A stretch of 64,000 bases of DNA, from positions 496,001 to 560,000 of the forward strand of contig NZ_FPCK01000001.1 in NCBI RefSeq assembly GCF_900116545.1, in the 5' to 3' direction. The notes beneath the pieces were generated by a model that made no database searches, was not told the DNA's origin, and saw only the letters and a list, made by a program, of their open reading frames with translations. The stretch comes from Devosia crocina. Its GTDB lineage: Bacteria; Pseudomonadota; Alphaproteobacteria; Rhizobiales; Devosiaceae. Position numbers and translations under genes: made by a program. Of this stretch, positions 1-7,487 are shown piece after piece (positions within the stretch are counted from its first letter, which is position 1; each line of letters begins with the position of its first letter).

Positions 1-2214
1 TTGCGCGAGCACGGCTCCCGCAAGACCGCCCGTCACCGCGCCTCCGGCCCGATTGGTCGCGCGCGCGAAAAAGGCCGACGCTCCGCCAGCTACGGCCGCA
101 AGCACGGCAAGGATCGAGAGCCAGACCGGCACGAGCGGCGCCGGAGCGCTGTCCCAATTGGGCGCGACCACGATCAGGAACAGGCCGCCAAAAAGCAGCG
201 AGGAGAAGAGGGTCGCATTGGTGACAAGGGCGGTGCGATTGGCAAGAATTGCAGCATTGCTGGTGCTTTCGGCATCAAACGGCGCTGTTTCCCCGCGACC
301 GATCGGCACCGGTCCCTGGTCTTCGCGGAACCCAAGCGAGGCGGGCCAGAGAAGAATCAGCCCGGTCACGAGGAGAGCGAAGAAGGGCGCCAGCCAATAG
401 TGGCCCAGCAGCAGGGAAACGAAGAAACCGCCCGTCGCCAGAGCCGTCCAGAGCGGCAGATAGGTCCGGCGCGGCAGGATCACGATGTGCTCGATCACGC
501 CCGTCATCATGTCGACCGCCAGGGTTTCCTGCTGGTTGTTGCGGGCAAAGCCGAGATAGCCCTCGCCGCTGGCGAGAACCGGGCCGAGCGGCGCGGGTTC
601 GATGGCGTCGGCGCGCATGTCGACCCGGGGCAGGGAGGCGAAATTGTAATCTGTCGGTGGCGTCGGCATGGCCCATTCGAGGGTCTGGGCGCGCCAGGGG
701 TCGCGGCGGAAGCGGCGCCCGAAACGGAACTGCAGGATCATGTCCACCAGTACCAGTGAAAAACCCATGGTGAGAATGAAGCCACCCACCGATGACAGGA
801 GGTTCAGCCAGTCCCAACCCCAGTTGGAGGGATAGGTCGAAATGCGCCGCGGCATGCCCATCAACCCCGTCAGGTGCATCAGGAAAAACGTTACGTTGAA
901 CCCGATGAAGATCAGCCAGAAGGCCGGGATCGAGAGCCGGTAAACGCTCTGCCGCCCCGTGATATGCGGCAGCCAATGGTAAAGGCCGGCCAGCATGGGA
1001 AAGACGAAGCCTCCCACCAGCACATAGTGAAGATGGGCCACCACGAAATAGCTGTCATGGGCCTGGGTGTTGAAGGGCACCATGGCCAGCATCACCCCGG
1101 TCAAGCCCCCGATCACGAACACGAAGAAGAAGCCGAAGACGTAGAGCATGGGAATGTCCCAGCGCGGCCGGCCGGAAGCGAGGGTCCCGATCCAGGCAAA
1201 GATCTGGATCGCGGTGGGGATCGCCACGAGCGCGCTTGCCGCCGAAAAGAAGGCGAGCGCCAGATGGGGGATGCCCACGGTGAACATATGGTGCACCCAG
1301 AGCCCGAAGCTGAGAAAGCCCATGGCGACGATAGCCGCGATGATGGCGCGATATCCCAGGATCTGGCGCTGTGCAAAGACCGGGATGATGGTCGAGAGCA
1401 CGCCGGCGGCAGGCAGGAAGATGATATAAACCTCGGGATGGCCGAACAGCCAGAAGAGGTGCTGCCAGAGGAGGGAATCGCCGCCCCGGGTTGGATCGAA
1501 AAACGGCAGGTCGAACGCGCGTTCGAGTTCGAGCAGGATCGAGCCCAGGATCAACGGTGGAAAGCCGACGATCATCATGCCGGCCGTCACCAGCATATAC
1601 CAGGCCATCAGCGGCATGCGCGCCAGCGACATGCCCGGTGCGCGCAGCTTGAGAATGGAAACGAAGATTTCGATGGCCGCGGTGACAGCCGAAATCTCCA
1701 CAAAGGTAATGCCGAGCAGCCACACATCGGCATTGATGCCGGCCGTGTAGGGCCGCGAGGAGAGCGGGGTATACATGAACCACCCGCTATCGGGCGCAAC
1801 CCCGGCCAGCATGGCGATCACCAGGATGCTGCCGCCGAAAAAATAGCACCAGAAGCCATAGGCGGTGACCCGCGGAAAGGCGAGGTCGCGCGCGCCCAGC
1901 AGCTTGGGCAGCATATAGATGGCAAAGCCCTCGAGCATGGGAATGGCAAACAGGAACATCATCACCGTGCCATGCATGGTGAAGATCTGGTTGTAGATTT
2001 CGGGGCCGACAAAGGCGCTGTGCGGCGTTGCCAGCTGCGCCCGGATCAGCATGGACAAAAAGCCGCCGATCGCAAAGAAGATCAGCGCCAGGAGCATGAA
2101 GCGCTTGCCCAGAATGGTGTGGTTGACGCTTGAAAGCCGCGCGATGCCGGGCGGCGTCTTCCAGATGGTCTCAAGATCCTTGTGCAGGCGAACGGGGCTC
2201 GGTTTGCCGGTCAT
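1..2214 (-). CDS. ctaD: Cytochrome c oxidase subunit I with C-terminal subunit III-like extension (3' end outside window)
   Basis: This is the catalytic core of a haem-copper terminal oxidase in the inner membrane, reducing O2 with electrons from cytochrome c. Visible haem and copper ligands are H81 (MHGTVMMF), H259 and Y263 of the GHPEVY motif, H308-H309 (WVHHMF), and H394 and H396 (AHLHY). D110 (GARDLAFPR) fits the D-channel entry. The frame is open for 738 codons to the window edge. That is much longer than the usual 530-560 residues, and the tail has further membrane segments, as in the CoxN-type subunit I/III proteins of rhizobia (family knowledge). The K-channel position in IPTAIQIFAW is Gln (Q337) rather than the usual Lys. 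The start ATG overlaps the subunit II stop (ATGA), so the two genes are translationally coupled. Confidence 0.93.
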   Translation of the reverse strand, partial: MTGKPSPVRLHKDLETIWKTPPGIARLSSVNHTILGKRFMLLALIFFAIGGFLSMLIRAQLATPHSAFVGPEIYNQIFTMHGTVMMFLFAIPMLEGFAIYMLPKLLGARDLAFPRVTAYGFWCYFFGGSILVIAMLAGVAPDSGWFMYTPLSSRPYTAGINADVWLLGITFVEISAVTAAIEIFVSILKLRAPGMSLARMPLMAWYMLVTAGMMIVGFPPLILGSILLELERAFDLPFFDPTRGGDSLLWQHLFWLFGHPEVYIIFLPAAGVLSTIIPVFAQRQILGYRAIIAAIVAMGFLSFGLWVHHMFTVGIPHLALAFFSAASALVAIPTAIQIFAWIGTLASGRPRWDIPMLYVFGFFFVFVIGGLTGVMLAMVPFNTQAHDSYFVVAHLHYVLVGGFVFPMLAGLYHWLPHITGRQSVYRLSIPAFWLIFIGFNVTFFLMHLTGLMGMPRRISTYPSNWGWDWLNLLSSVGGFILTMGFSLVLVDMILQFRFGRRFRRDPWRAQTLEWAMPTPPTDYNFASLPRVDMRADAIEPAPLGPVLASGEGYLGFARNNQQETLAVDMMTGVIEHIVILPRRTYLPLWTALATGGFFVSLLLGHYWLAPFFALLVTGLILLWPASLGFREDQGPVPIGRGETAPFDAESTSNAAILANRTALVTNATLFSSLLFGGLFLIVVAPNWDSAPAPLVPVWLSILAVLAAVAGGASAFFARATNRAGGAVTGGLAGAVLAQ

Positions 2215-2906
2215 CGTGCCTCCCCCCCAAAGCGGGCTGCGAAGTCTTCGGCACTATGCACCTCGACGCGGAAACGCATGATGTCGTGGCCGATGCCGCA
2301 ATATTCCGCGCATTGGCCCCAATAGATTCCAGGCCGGTCCGCTTCCAGGCGGATGGTATTGGTGTGGCCGGGTATGGCGTCGATCTTGCCGCCAAGCCGC
2401 GGCACCCAGAAGGCGTGGATCACGTCCTCGGTGGTTACGAGAATGTCGACCGGCTGACCAGCAGGCATATGCAGAACGTCTCCAGCTTGGGTGGTGCCGC
2501 CAGGATAGGAGAAGGTCCAGTTCCAGCGCGCGGCATGCGCTTCGATGGTCACCGGGGTCCGCCCATGCGGCAGCAATTGCTCGCCCAGGACGAGCGCCGT
2601 GCCGGTGAGCAGCACCAGAACCGGAATAGGCAGGACGAGCCCGCCGCCGACTATCCACTGGGTAGGGGTGATGCGCGAAATCCAGCCTGTACGGATATAG
2701 GCAAGGGCAAAAAGCACCATGACCAGCGCGAAGAGCAGAATCGAGCCGAACAGCATGATCCACCAGAGCGTCGCCAGATTCGCCGCGCGCGGGCCCGCAG
2801 GATCAAGCGTCGACAGATCGCCACTGCAACCCGCCAGAAGCGGCAGCGTTGCGCAAAGAGCAACGCTTTTCTCAAGGGGGCCAGAACGATGACCGATGCG
2901 GCGCAA
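2211..2906 (-). CDS. coxB: Cytochrome c oxidase subunit II, lipoprotein type
   Basis: This subunit carries the CuA centre that accepts electrons from cytochrome c on the periplasmic side. The C-terminal cupredoxin domain has the CuA signature CAEYCGIGHDIM (C199, C203, H207, M210 of 231), and the first His is in VIHAFWVP. Two membrane segments follow an N-terminal signal with lipobox LLAGC (C27). No ATG lies close to this signal. The best in-frame start is TTG at 2906, without a clear Shine-Dalgarno sequence; ATG at 2966 is the next upstream option. Either start overlaps the divergent DUF2231 gene. The stop overlaps the subunit I start. The identity is certain; the start is not. Confidence 0.85.
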   Translation of the reverse strand: MRRIGHRSGPLEKSVALCATLPLLAGCSGDLSTLDPAGPRAANLATLWWIMLFGSILLFALVMVLFALAYIRTGWISRITPTQWIVGGGLVLPIPVLVLLTGTALVLGEQLLPHGRTPVTIEAHAARWNWTFSYPGGTTQAGDVLHMPAGQPVDILVTTEDVIHAFWVPRLGGKIDAIPGHTNTIRLEADRPGIYWGQCAEYCGIGHDIMRFRVEVHSAEDFAARFGGEAR

Positions 2907-3446
2907 GCCAGCGAAGAAGCCGAAATCCGCGACGAGGAAACCCCGCCCGAAATCCGGTCGGATCATCCCAATCCCCAGATCCGCGATGTCGCGCAACAGG
3001 ATGTAGGGTCGGCCATTGCCGTGGCGGGTCATCCGATCCACGCCATGATGGTGCATTTCCCCATCGCCTTTGTCATTGCCACCTTGGGCCTCGATATTTT
3101 CTACTGGTGGACGGCCGATCCCTTTTGGGTCGAGGTCAGCGTCTGGTCGGCGGGCGCAGCTTTCGTGTTCGGCGTTCTGGCGGCCATAGCCGGCACGCTC
3201 GAACTGCTGGCCGTGCCGGGCATCCGCGTGCGGGTCGCAAGCTGGAACCATGCGGTCGCCGCCATGGTGCTGCTGGCGATCGCGGCGGCCAATGCCGGGC
3301 TGCGCATCAATTTCCCCGAACAGGTTCTGCCCAACGGACTCATGCTCTCCTTCCTGTGCAGCCTCGCGACTGCTTTTGCCGGCTGGCATGGGGGCAAGCT
3401 GGTGCTCGATCATGGCATCGGCCTCATGATATCCAGCCGTCAGTAA
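2889..3446 (+). CDS. DUF2231 family membrane protein
   Basis: A 185-residue protein with about 50 acidic, polar N-terminal residues, then the family hallmark GHPIHAMMVHFPIAF and four hydrophobic segments up to about residue 180. DUF2231 proteins are integral membrane proteins of unknown function, often found beside respiratory genes. The paired His residues near the first membrane segment suggest haem or metal binding, but this is inference. ATG at 2889 is preceded by AAGGGGG. The gene is divergent from coxB with overlapping 5' ends, and its last 23 bases overlap the convergent CopD-like gene. Confidence 0.8.
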   Translation: MTDAAQASEEAEIRDEETPPEIRSDHPNPQIRDVAQQDVGSAIAVAGHPIHAMMVHFPIAFVIATLGLDIFYWWTADPFWVEVSVWSAGAAFVFGVLAAIAGTLELLAVPGIRVRVASWNHAVAAMVLLAIAAANAGLRINFPEQVLPNGLMLSFLCSLATAFAGWHGGKLVLDHGIGLMISSRQ

Positions 3447-3927
3447 GCGAGCTGGCGATTTCCCGCAGAGCCCCTGGTGCAAGCAATTGCGTCAGGGGCT
3501 CTGGCCATTGCAGCTCCGGTTTACCCAGCACGAGCACGAGGATTGCGGTCACGACCGCAGTGGTCGCCGGCAGCATCACGAAGAAGCGCTCGGTGTGAAA
3601 GCGCCCGGTGCGTTCGAAGATCCTGAGGATCGCGAGACCGGAAAAGATATGAATGCCCGTCATGGCCGCGACGGCGAGCAGCTTGGCGGAAAACCAGTTG
3701 GCATAGGTCTCCTGGAGCAGGATCAGCGCGGTGCCGGTGCCGATCGCGACAAAGGCGCTGGGGGAAACGAAGCGGATATAGAAGGCGCGGGTGAACGAGT
3801 GGAGCCGATAAAGCTCGCCATCGCGCAATCCGGGCCTCTCGCGATAAAGAAATGGCAGGGCGATCAGACCGGCCGACCATAGGGCGATCGAGGCGACATG
3901 GAAGAATTTGAGCCAGACAACGATCAT
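3424..3927 (-). CDS. CopD-like / HemJ-like integral membrane protein
   Basis: A 167-residue protein with four predicted membrane segments. It opens with MIVVWLKFFHVASIALWSAG, which puts a His in the first helix, as in CopD-family and HemJ-like haem-binding membrane proteins. A further conserved-looking His lies in GIHIFSGLAILRIFER. Its ATG overlaps the ctaG stop (ATGA), so it is co-translated with the oxidase assembly factor and may serve copper or haem supply to the oxidase (inference). An upstream start at 4014 would add 29 residues without membrane or signal character and would lie inside ctaG, so it was not used. Confidence 0.78.
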   Translation of the reverse strand: MIVVWLKFFHVASIALWSAGLIALPFLYRERPGLRDGELYRLHSFTRAFYIRFVSPSAFVAIGTGTALILLQETYANWFSAKLLAVAAMTGIHIFSGLAILRIFERTGRFHTERFFVMLPATTAVVTAILVLVLGKPELQWPEPLTQLLAPGALREIASSLTDGWIS

Positions 3928-4679
3928 TGGGCGCTGGTCTTTGCTTGAGGCCCAAGCCCAGCCAGCAACCGCCAGAGTACCAGCGCCAGAAGCGGCAGAT
4001 TGGCTGGTACCCACATGACGAGACCGCCCAGTTGCTGGTCATCGACCGGGGAGAGGCCAAAGGGGAATGTGGTTGTCAGATGCGGCAAATAGAGCGGATC
4101 GGGCGCAAAAACGAGAAGCGCGCCCAGAAAGCCCATCTGGATAGCGCTGGTAAGCGCGGTAATCCCGGCGGCGAGCGTAGCCCTGCTGTGCAGGAGACCG
4201 AGCCAGAGCCAGGTGAAGCTGGCCAGCAGCGAGAGCTGCATGGCCCAATAGATCGCCGGATGCGCAAAGGCTGCAGTATAAAGGTCGGGACTATGCCAGA
4301 GCCAGAGCGCGATGGTGGATGCGGAAAGCGGCAGCAGGAGATTGCGGGTTTGCCCCCACCTTGCGGGCAGCGCCAGGGCAAGTAGCGGCGCCACGCCCAT
4401 GGTCAAAAGCACATGATGGGTGACGCGGCCCGAGAACAGCGCGACGGTCAGGGCGCAAAGAGGGGAAACAAAGAGCATCGCAGCAAAGAGCCAGGCAGCG
4501 GCAAAAGCGAGTTTGCGCTTGCCCGTCGCTTTACGCAGCAGATGCAGTCCGAGACCGCCGGCTCCCGCCAGGGCAGTCAGCAGGATGGGATCCAAATTCC
4601 AGCGTGCCCAGATCGTGTCCGGCAGCGGCGGCTGGCCGCAATAGCTCATGGCGAAGGAAAAGCCTGTAACCGGGTCCAT
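3924..4679 (-). CDS. ctaG: Cytochrome c oxidase assembly factor CtaG (Caa3_CtaG family)
   Basis: A 251-residue polytopic membrane protein. The N-terminal MSYCGQPPLPDTIWARWNLD segment is followed by about seven hydrophobic helices with the motifs VTHHVLLTMGVAPLLALALP and LWLWHSPDLYTAAF, typical of the Caa3_CtaG family that helps insert copper or assemble the oxidase. This family is distinct from the Cox11-type CtaG. The neighbouring oxidase genes fit. The start could be 4679 (used) or the second Met ten residues later. Confidence 0.85.
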   Translation of the reverse strand: MDPVTGFSFAMSYCGQPPLPDTIWARWNLDPILLTALAGAGGLGLHLLRKATGKRKLAFAAAWLFAAMLFVSPLCALTVALFSGRVTHHVLLTMGVAPLLALALPARWGQTRNLLLPLSASTIALWLWHSPDLYTAAFAHPAIYWAMQLSLLASFTWLWLGLLHSRATLAAGITALTSAIQMGFLGALLVFAPDPLYLPHLTTTFPFGLSPVDDQQLGGLVMWVPANLPLLALVLWRLLAGLGPQAKTSAQ

Positions 4680-4702
4680 ATCCAGTCCGTTCGGGGGGGC
4701 GG

Positions 4703-4741
4703 CAAAGAAAAGGCCGCCATCTTCGCGTGAAAATGGCGGCC
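4703..4741 (-). terminator. Rho-independent terminator after the PQQ dehydrogenase gene
   Basis: Read on the minus strand, a 9-bp perfect stem (GGCCGCCAT / ATGGCGGCC, at 4733-4741 and 4712-4720) with a 12-base loop is followed by TTTTCTTT. It lies just after the gcd stop and before ctaG. Confidence 0.8.
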
Positions 4742-4748
4742 CTCGTTC

Positions 4749-7412
4749 TTAGGGCTGTGGATCGCCTTCGCCAGCCTCGGCGGGGCCGCCAGGCAGGGCG
4801 TAGGCGATGAAGTAGTCGCCTATCGGCGTTTCCATGAAGTCGTGGCCACCGGCATTGATGACGACGATCTGGCGACCCTGGGCCTCATAGGTCATGGGGC
4901 CTGCTTGTCCACCTGCGGGCAGCGCTACGCTCCACACCTCTTCGCCCGTTTCGATATCGATGGCACGGAAGAGGTCATCCGTGGTTGCAGCGATAAAGAA
5001 CAGGCCCGACGCCGTGATCACGCCGCCACCATTGTTCGGTGTGCCGATTTCGACCGGCAGCATGGATGGGATGCCGAAGGGGCCATTCTTGCGCGCCGAG
5101 CCGAAAGGACGGTCCCAGAGCACCTCACGGGTATTGAGATCGATCGCTGCGATCCCGCCATAGGGTGGCTGGGAACAGAGCAGGCCCGTGAACGGCACGC
5201 GCCAGCCGGCATTGACGCGAATGCCATAGGGTGCGCCAGCCTGGGGGCTGAGCGAGCCGTGCGAACCGCCACCGGCCGAAGAATCATAGTCGGGATCGGT
5301 GATCGGCAACACGCCTGCTGCATCGACTTCTTCGCGCGGCACGAGCTGGTTGTAGTTTGGCATGTTGTTGTAGTTGGAGATCATGATGCCCTTTTCGGCA
5401 TCGATCGCTACGCCACCCCAATCGACGCCGCCATTATAGCCGGGGAACTGGATCCAGGGCTGGTCGACCGTAGGCGGAGTATAGACGCCGTCATAAGCGG
5501 CCTGGCGGAACTGGATCCGGCACCAGAGCTGGTCGAGCGGGGTTGCGCCCCACATCTGCTTTTCGGTGATGGTGGGCTTGAGCAGATTGGGGAAGTCCGT
5601 GACATAGGGCTGGGTCGGGGACAGGCGCTCCGGCTCGACGCCGCCCGTGGGTGCCGGACGTTCTTCGATCGTCACCAGCGGCTCGCCGGTTTCCCGGTTG
5701 AGAATGTAGAACTGTGCCTGCTTGGAAGGCATGATGATCGCCGGGACAGGACCCTCAGGGGTGGGGAAGTCCACCAGGCTGCCCTGGCCGCCGAGATCGT
5801 AGTCCCACACGTCGTAGTGCACCGTCTGGTAGTGCCAGACGACTTCGCCGGTTTCCACATCGAGCGCCACAATGGCGGTGGAATAGGTGTTTTCTTCCTC
5901 CGAGCGGTCGCCGCCCCAGTAGTCGACGGCCGAATTGCCCATGGGCAGGTAAACCATGCCCAGATCGTCATCGCCTGACATGATTGTCCAGACATTGGGC
6001 GTACCCGGCGTATAGACCTCTCCTTCAGGCGGCAGACCCGTTTCGCCGGGACGGCCCATGTCCCAGGCCCATTCCAGTTCACCGGTGACGGCGTTGAATC
6101 CACGGATCACGCCAGACGGAGCTTCACGCTGCTGTCCGTCGCTGACCTGGCTGCCGACCACAAGCACGTCCCGCACGAGCGTCGGGGGAGAAGTGGGGGC
6201 ATAAAAGCCTGGGGCGCTGTCGCCGATCCCCACCATGAGGTTGACGATGCCACCCTGGCCGAAATCGGGACAAAGCTGCCCAGTCTCGGTATCGAGCGCG
6301 ATCATGCGTGCGTCATGGGTCAGGTTGACCGTACGCGTTGCGCACAGTTCACCCTGTTCGGCGGTTGGATCTTCGAAATAGACGAGACCACGGCACGAAG
6401 CGTTGTAGCCGATCGCATCGGTCGGGGTCTGGGGATCATAGGTCCAGTGCTCGGCACCTGTTGCCGCATCGAGCGCCGAGATCTTGTTCAGCGCCGAGCA
6501 AAGGAAGAGCCGGTCGCCGACCTTGACCGGCGTGTTCTGGTTGCCGAAAGGCTCGTCGTCCTCGGGCAGATCGCCTGTGCGGAATTCCCAGATCTGTTCG
6601 AGCTGCCCGACATTTTCGGGAGTGATCTGGTTCAGCGGGGAATAGCGCGCTGCCCGATGCGTGCCGCCATAGGCGGGCCAGTCCGCGCCGGTCTGGAGCG
6701 AGACATAGGTGGGACCGGCAGGCACTTCCGGCGTTTCAGGCTCGGCTTCGGGAGCTTCTTCCGCAGGCTCGATGGGGGGCAGCGGGGTTGCGTCCTCGGC
6801 AGGAGGCGTCGTCTCGGGGGCGGGCTCGATCACCGATGTTCCGGGCGTGCCGAGCGGGGCGTTGGGCTGTTCCGCAGGAGGTTGCGGAGTGGCCGGTTCG
6901 CCAGCCGTGCCCGGCGTGGCGCTATCGGGTGCGGGGGAGGGTGTTTCCTGGGCAATGGTGGAATTGACGCTGTTTTGCGCCACGGCCATGGCGCCGATCG
7001 CGCCAAAGGCGGTGATCGCGGCAGCGACAGCTCCCGAGCCGATGCGACGGGAGGTGCCGCGAAGGACCGGCAGGGTCAGGAGCATCAAAAGCAGAATGAC
7101 GGTCGGCGCGATAAGGCGTGGCACTTGGGCCCAGCCATCGAATCCCACTTCCCAGAGTGCCCAGATGACGGTGCCCACATAGGTCAGCAGGTAAGCCCAA
7201 AAAGCCAGGATTTCACGGCGAAAGAGGTACCATGCGGTAACAAGAAGGCCGATGCCTGCAAAAAGGTAGTACCAGGAGCCGCCCAAGGCGATCAGCCAGG
7301 CGCCGCCGGCGGCGATGGGCAGGCCGAAAACCAGCAACACCACCCCCACAAACATGGCCCACCAAAAGCCTAGCCCCCTATGTCGTGTTGCGGATGTGGT
7401 GTGTTCGGCCAT
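4749..7412 (-). CDS. gcd: Membrane-bound PQQ-dependent dehydrogenase, glucose/quinate/shikimate family
   Basis: A quinoprotein that oxidises an aldose (probably glucose) or polyol on the periplasmic face and passes electrons to ubiquinone. The N-terminal 150 residues contain about five membrane helices. The rest is a PQQ beta-propeller beginning near QTGADWPAYGGTHRAARYSP, with repeated W-motif blades such as ISALDAATGAEHWTYDP. At 887 residues it is longer than the usual 770-800. The excess is a Pro/Glu-rich linker at about residues 155-235 between membrane anchor and propeller. No PQQ biosynthesis genes are in the window. It has its own terminator and follows the ABC exporter gene by 75 bases. 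Confidence 0.92.
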   Translation of the reverse strand: MAEHTTSATRHRGLGFWWAMFVGVVLLVFGLPIAAGGAWLIALGGSWYYLFAGIGLLVTAWYLFRREILAFWAYLLTYVGTVIWALWEVGFDGWAQVPRLIAPTVILLLMLLTLPVLRGTSRRIGSGAVAAAITAFGAIGAMAVAQNSVNSTIAQETPSPAPDSATPGTAGEPATPQPPAEQPNAPLGTPGTSVIEPAPETTPPAEDATPLPPIEPAEEAPEAEPETPEVPAGPTYVSLQTGADWPAYGGTHRAARYSPLNQITPENVGQLEQIWEFRTGDLPEDDEPFGNQNTPVKVGDRLFLCSALNKISALDAATGAEHWTYDPQTPTDAIGYNASCRGLVYFEDPTAEQGELCATRTVNLTHDARMIALDTETGQLCPDFGQGGIVNLMVGIGDSAPGFYAPTSPPTLVRDVLVVGSQVSDGQQREAPSGVIRGFNAVTGELEWAWDMGRPGETGLPPEGEVYTPGTPNVWTIMSGDDDLGMVYLPMGNSAVDYWGGDRSEEENTYSTAIVALDVETGEVVWHYQTVHYDVWDYDLGGQGSLVDFPTPEGPVPAIIMPSKQAQFYILNRETGEPLVTIEERPAPTGGVEPERLSPTQPYVTDFPNLLKPTITEKQMWGATPLDQLWCRIQFRQAAYDGVYTPPTVDQPWIQFPGYNGGVDWGGVAIDAEKGIMISNYNNMPNYNQLVPREEVDAAGVLPITDPDYDSSAGGGSHGSLSPQAGAPYGIRVNAGWRVPFTGLLCSQPPYGGIAAIDLNTREVLWDRPFGSARKNGPFGIPSMLPVEIGTPNNGGGVITASGLFFIAATTDDLFRAIDIETGEEVWSVALPAGGQAGPMTYEAQGRQIVVINAGGHDFMETPIGDYFIAYALPGGPAEAGEGDPQP

Positions 7413-7487
7413 GTCGCCCTCCAGTTAGTCTGGAGCGCAACGCCTCGGAGCCGCCACAGTTCCGCCATGGTGGCCTTTTTCTCGCGC

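Noticed and set aside
874-2133. Long plus-strand open frame (419 codons) opposite the oxidase subunit I gene
   Set aside because: The minus strand encodes clear oxidase motifs. The plus frame gives a His/Glu/Arg-rich translation with no domain, as expected antisense to a GC-rich gene.
2211-3482. A 423-residue version of oxidase subunit II starting at 3482
   Set aside because: The extra N-terminus lies entirely opposite the DUF2231 gene and precedes the lipoprotein signal, so it is non-coding.
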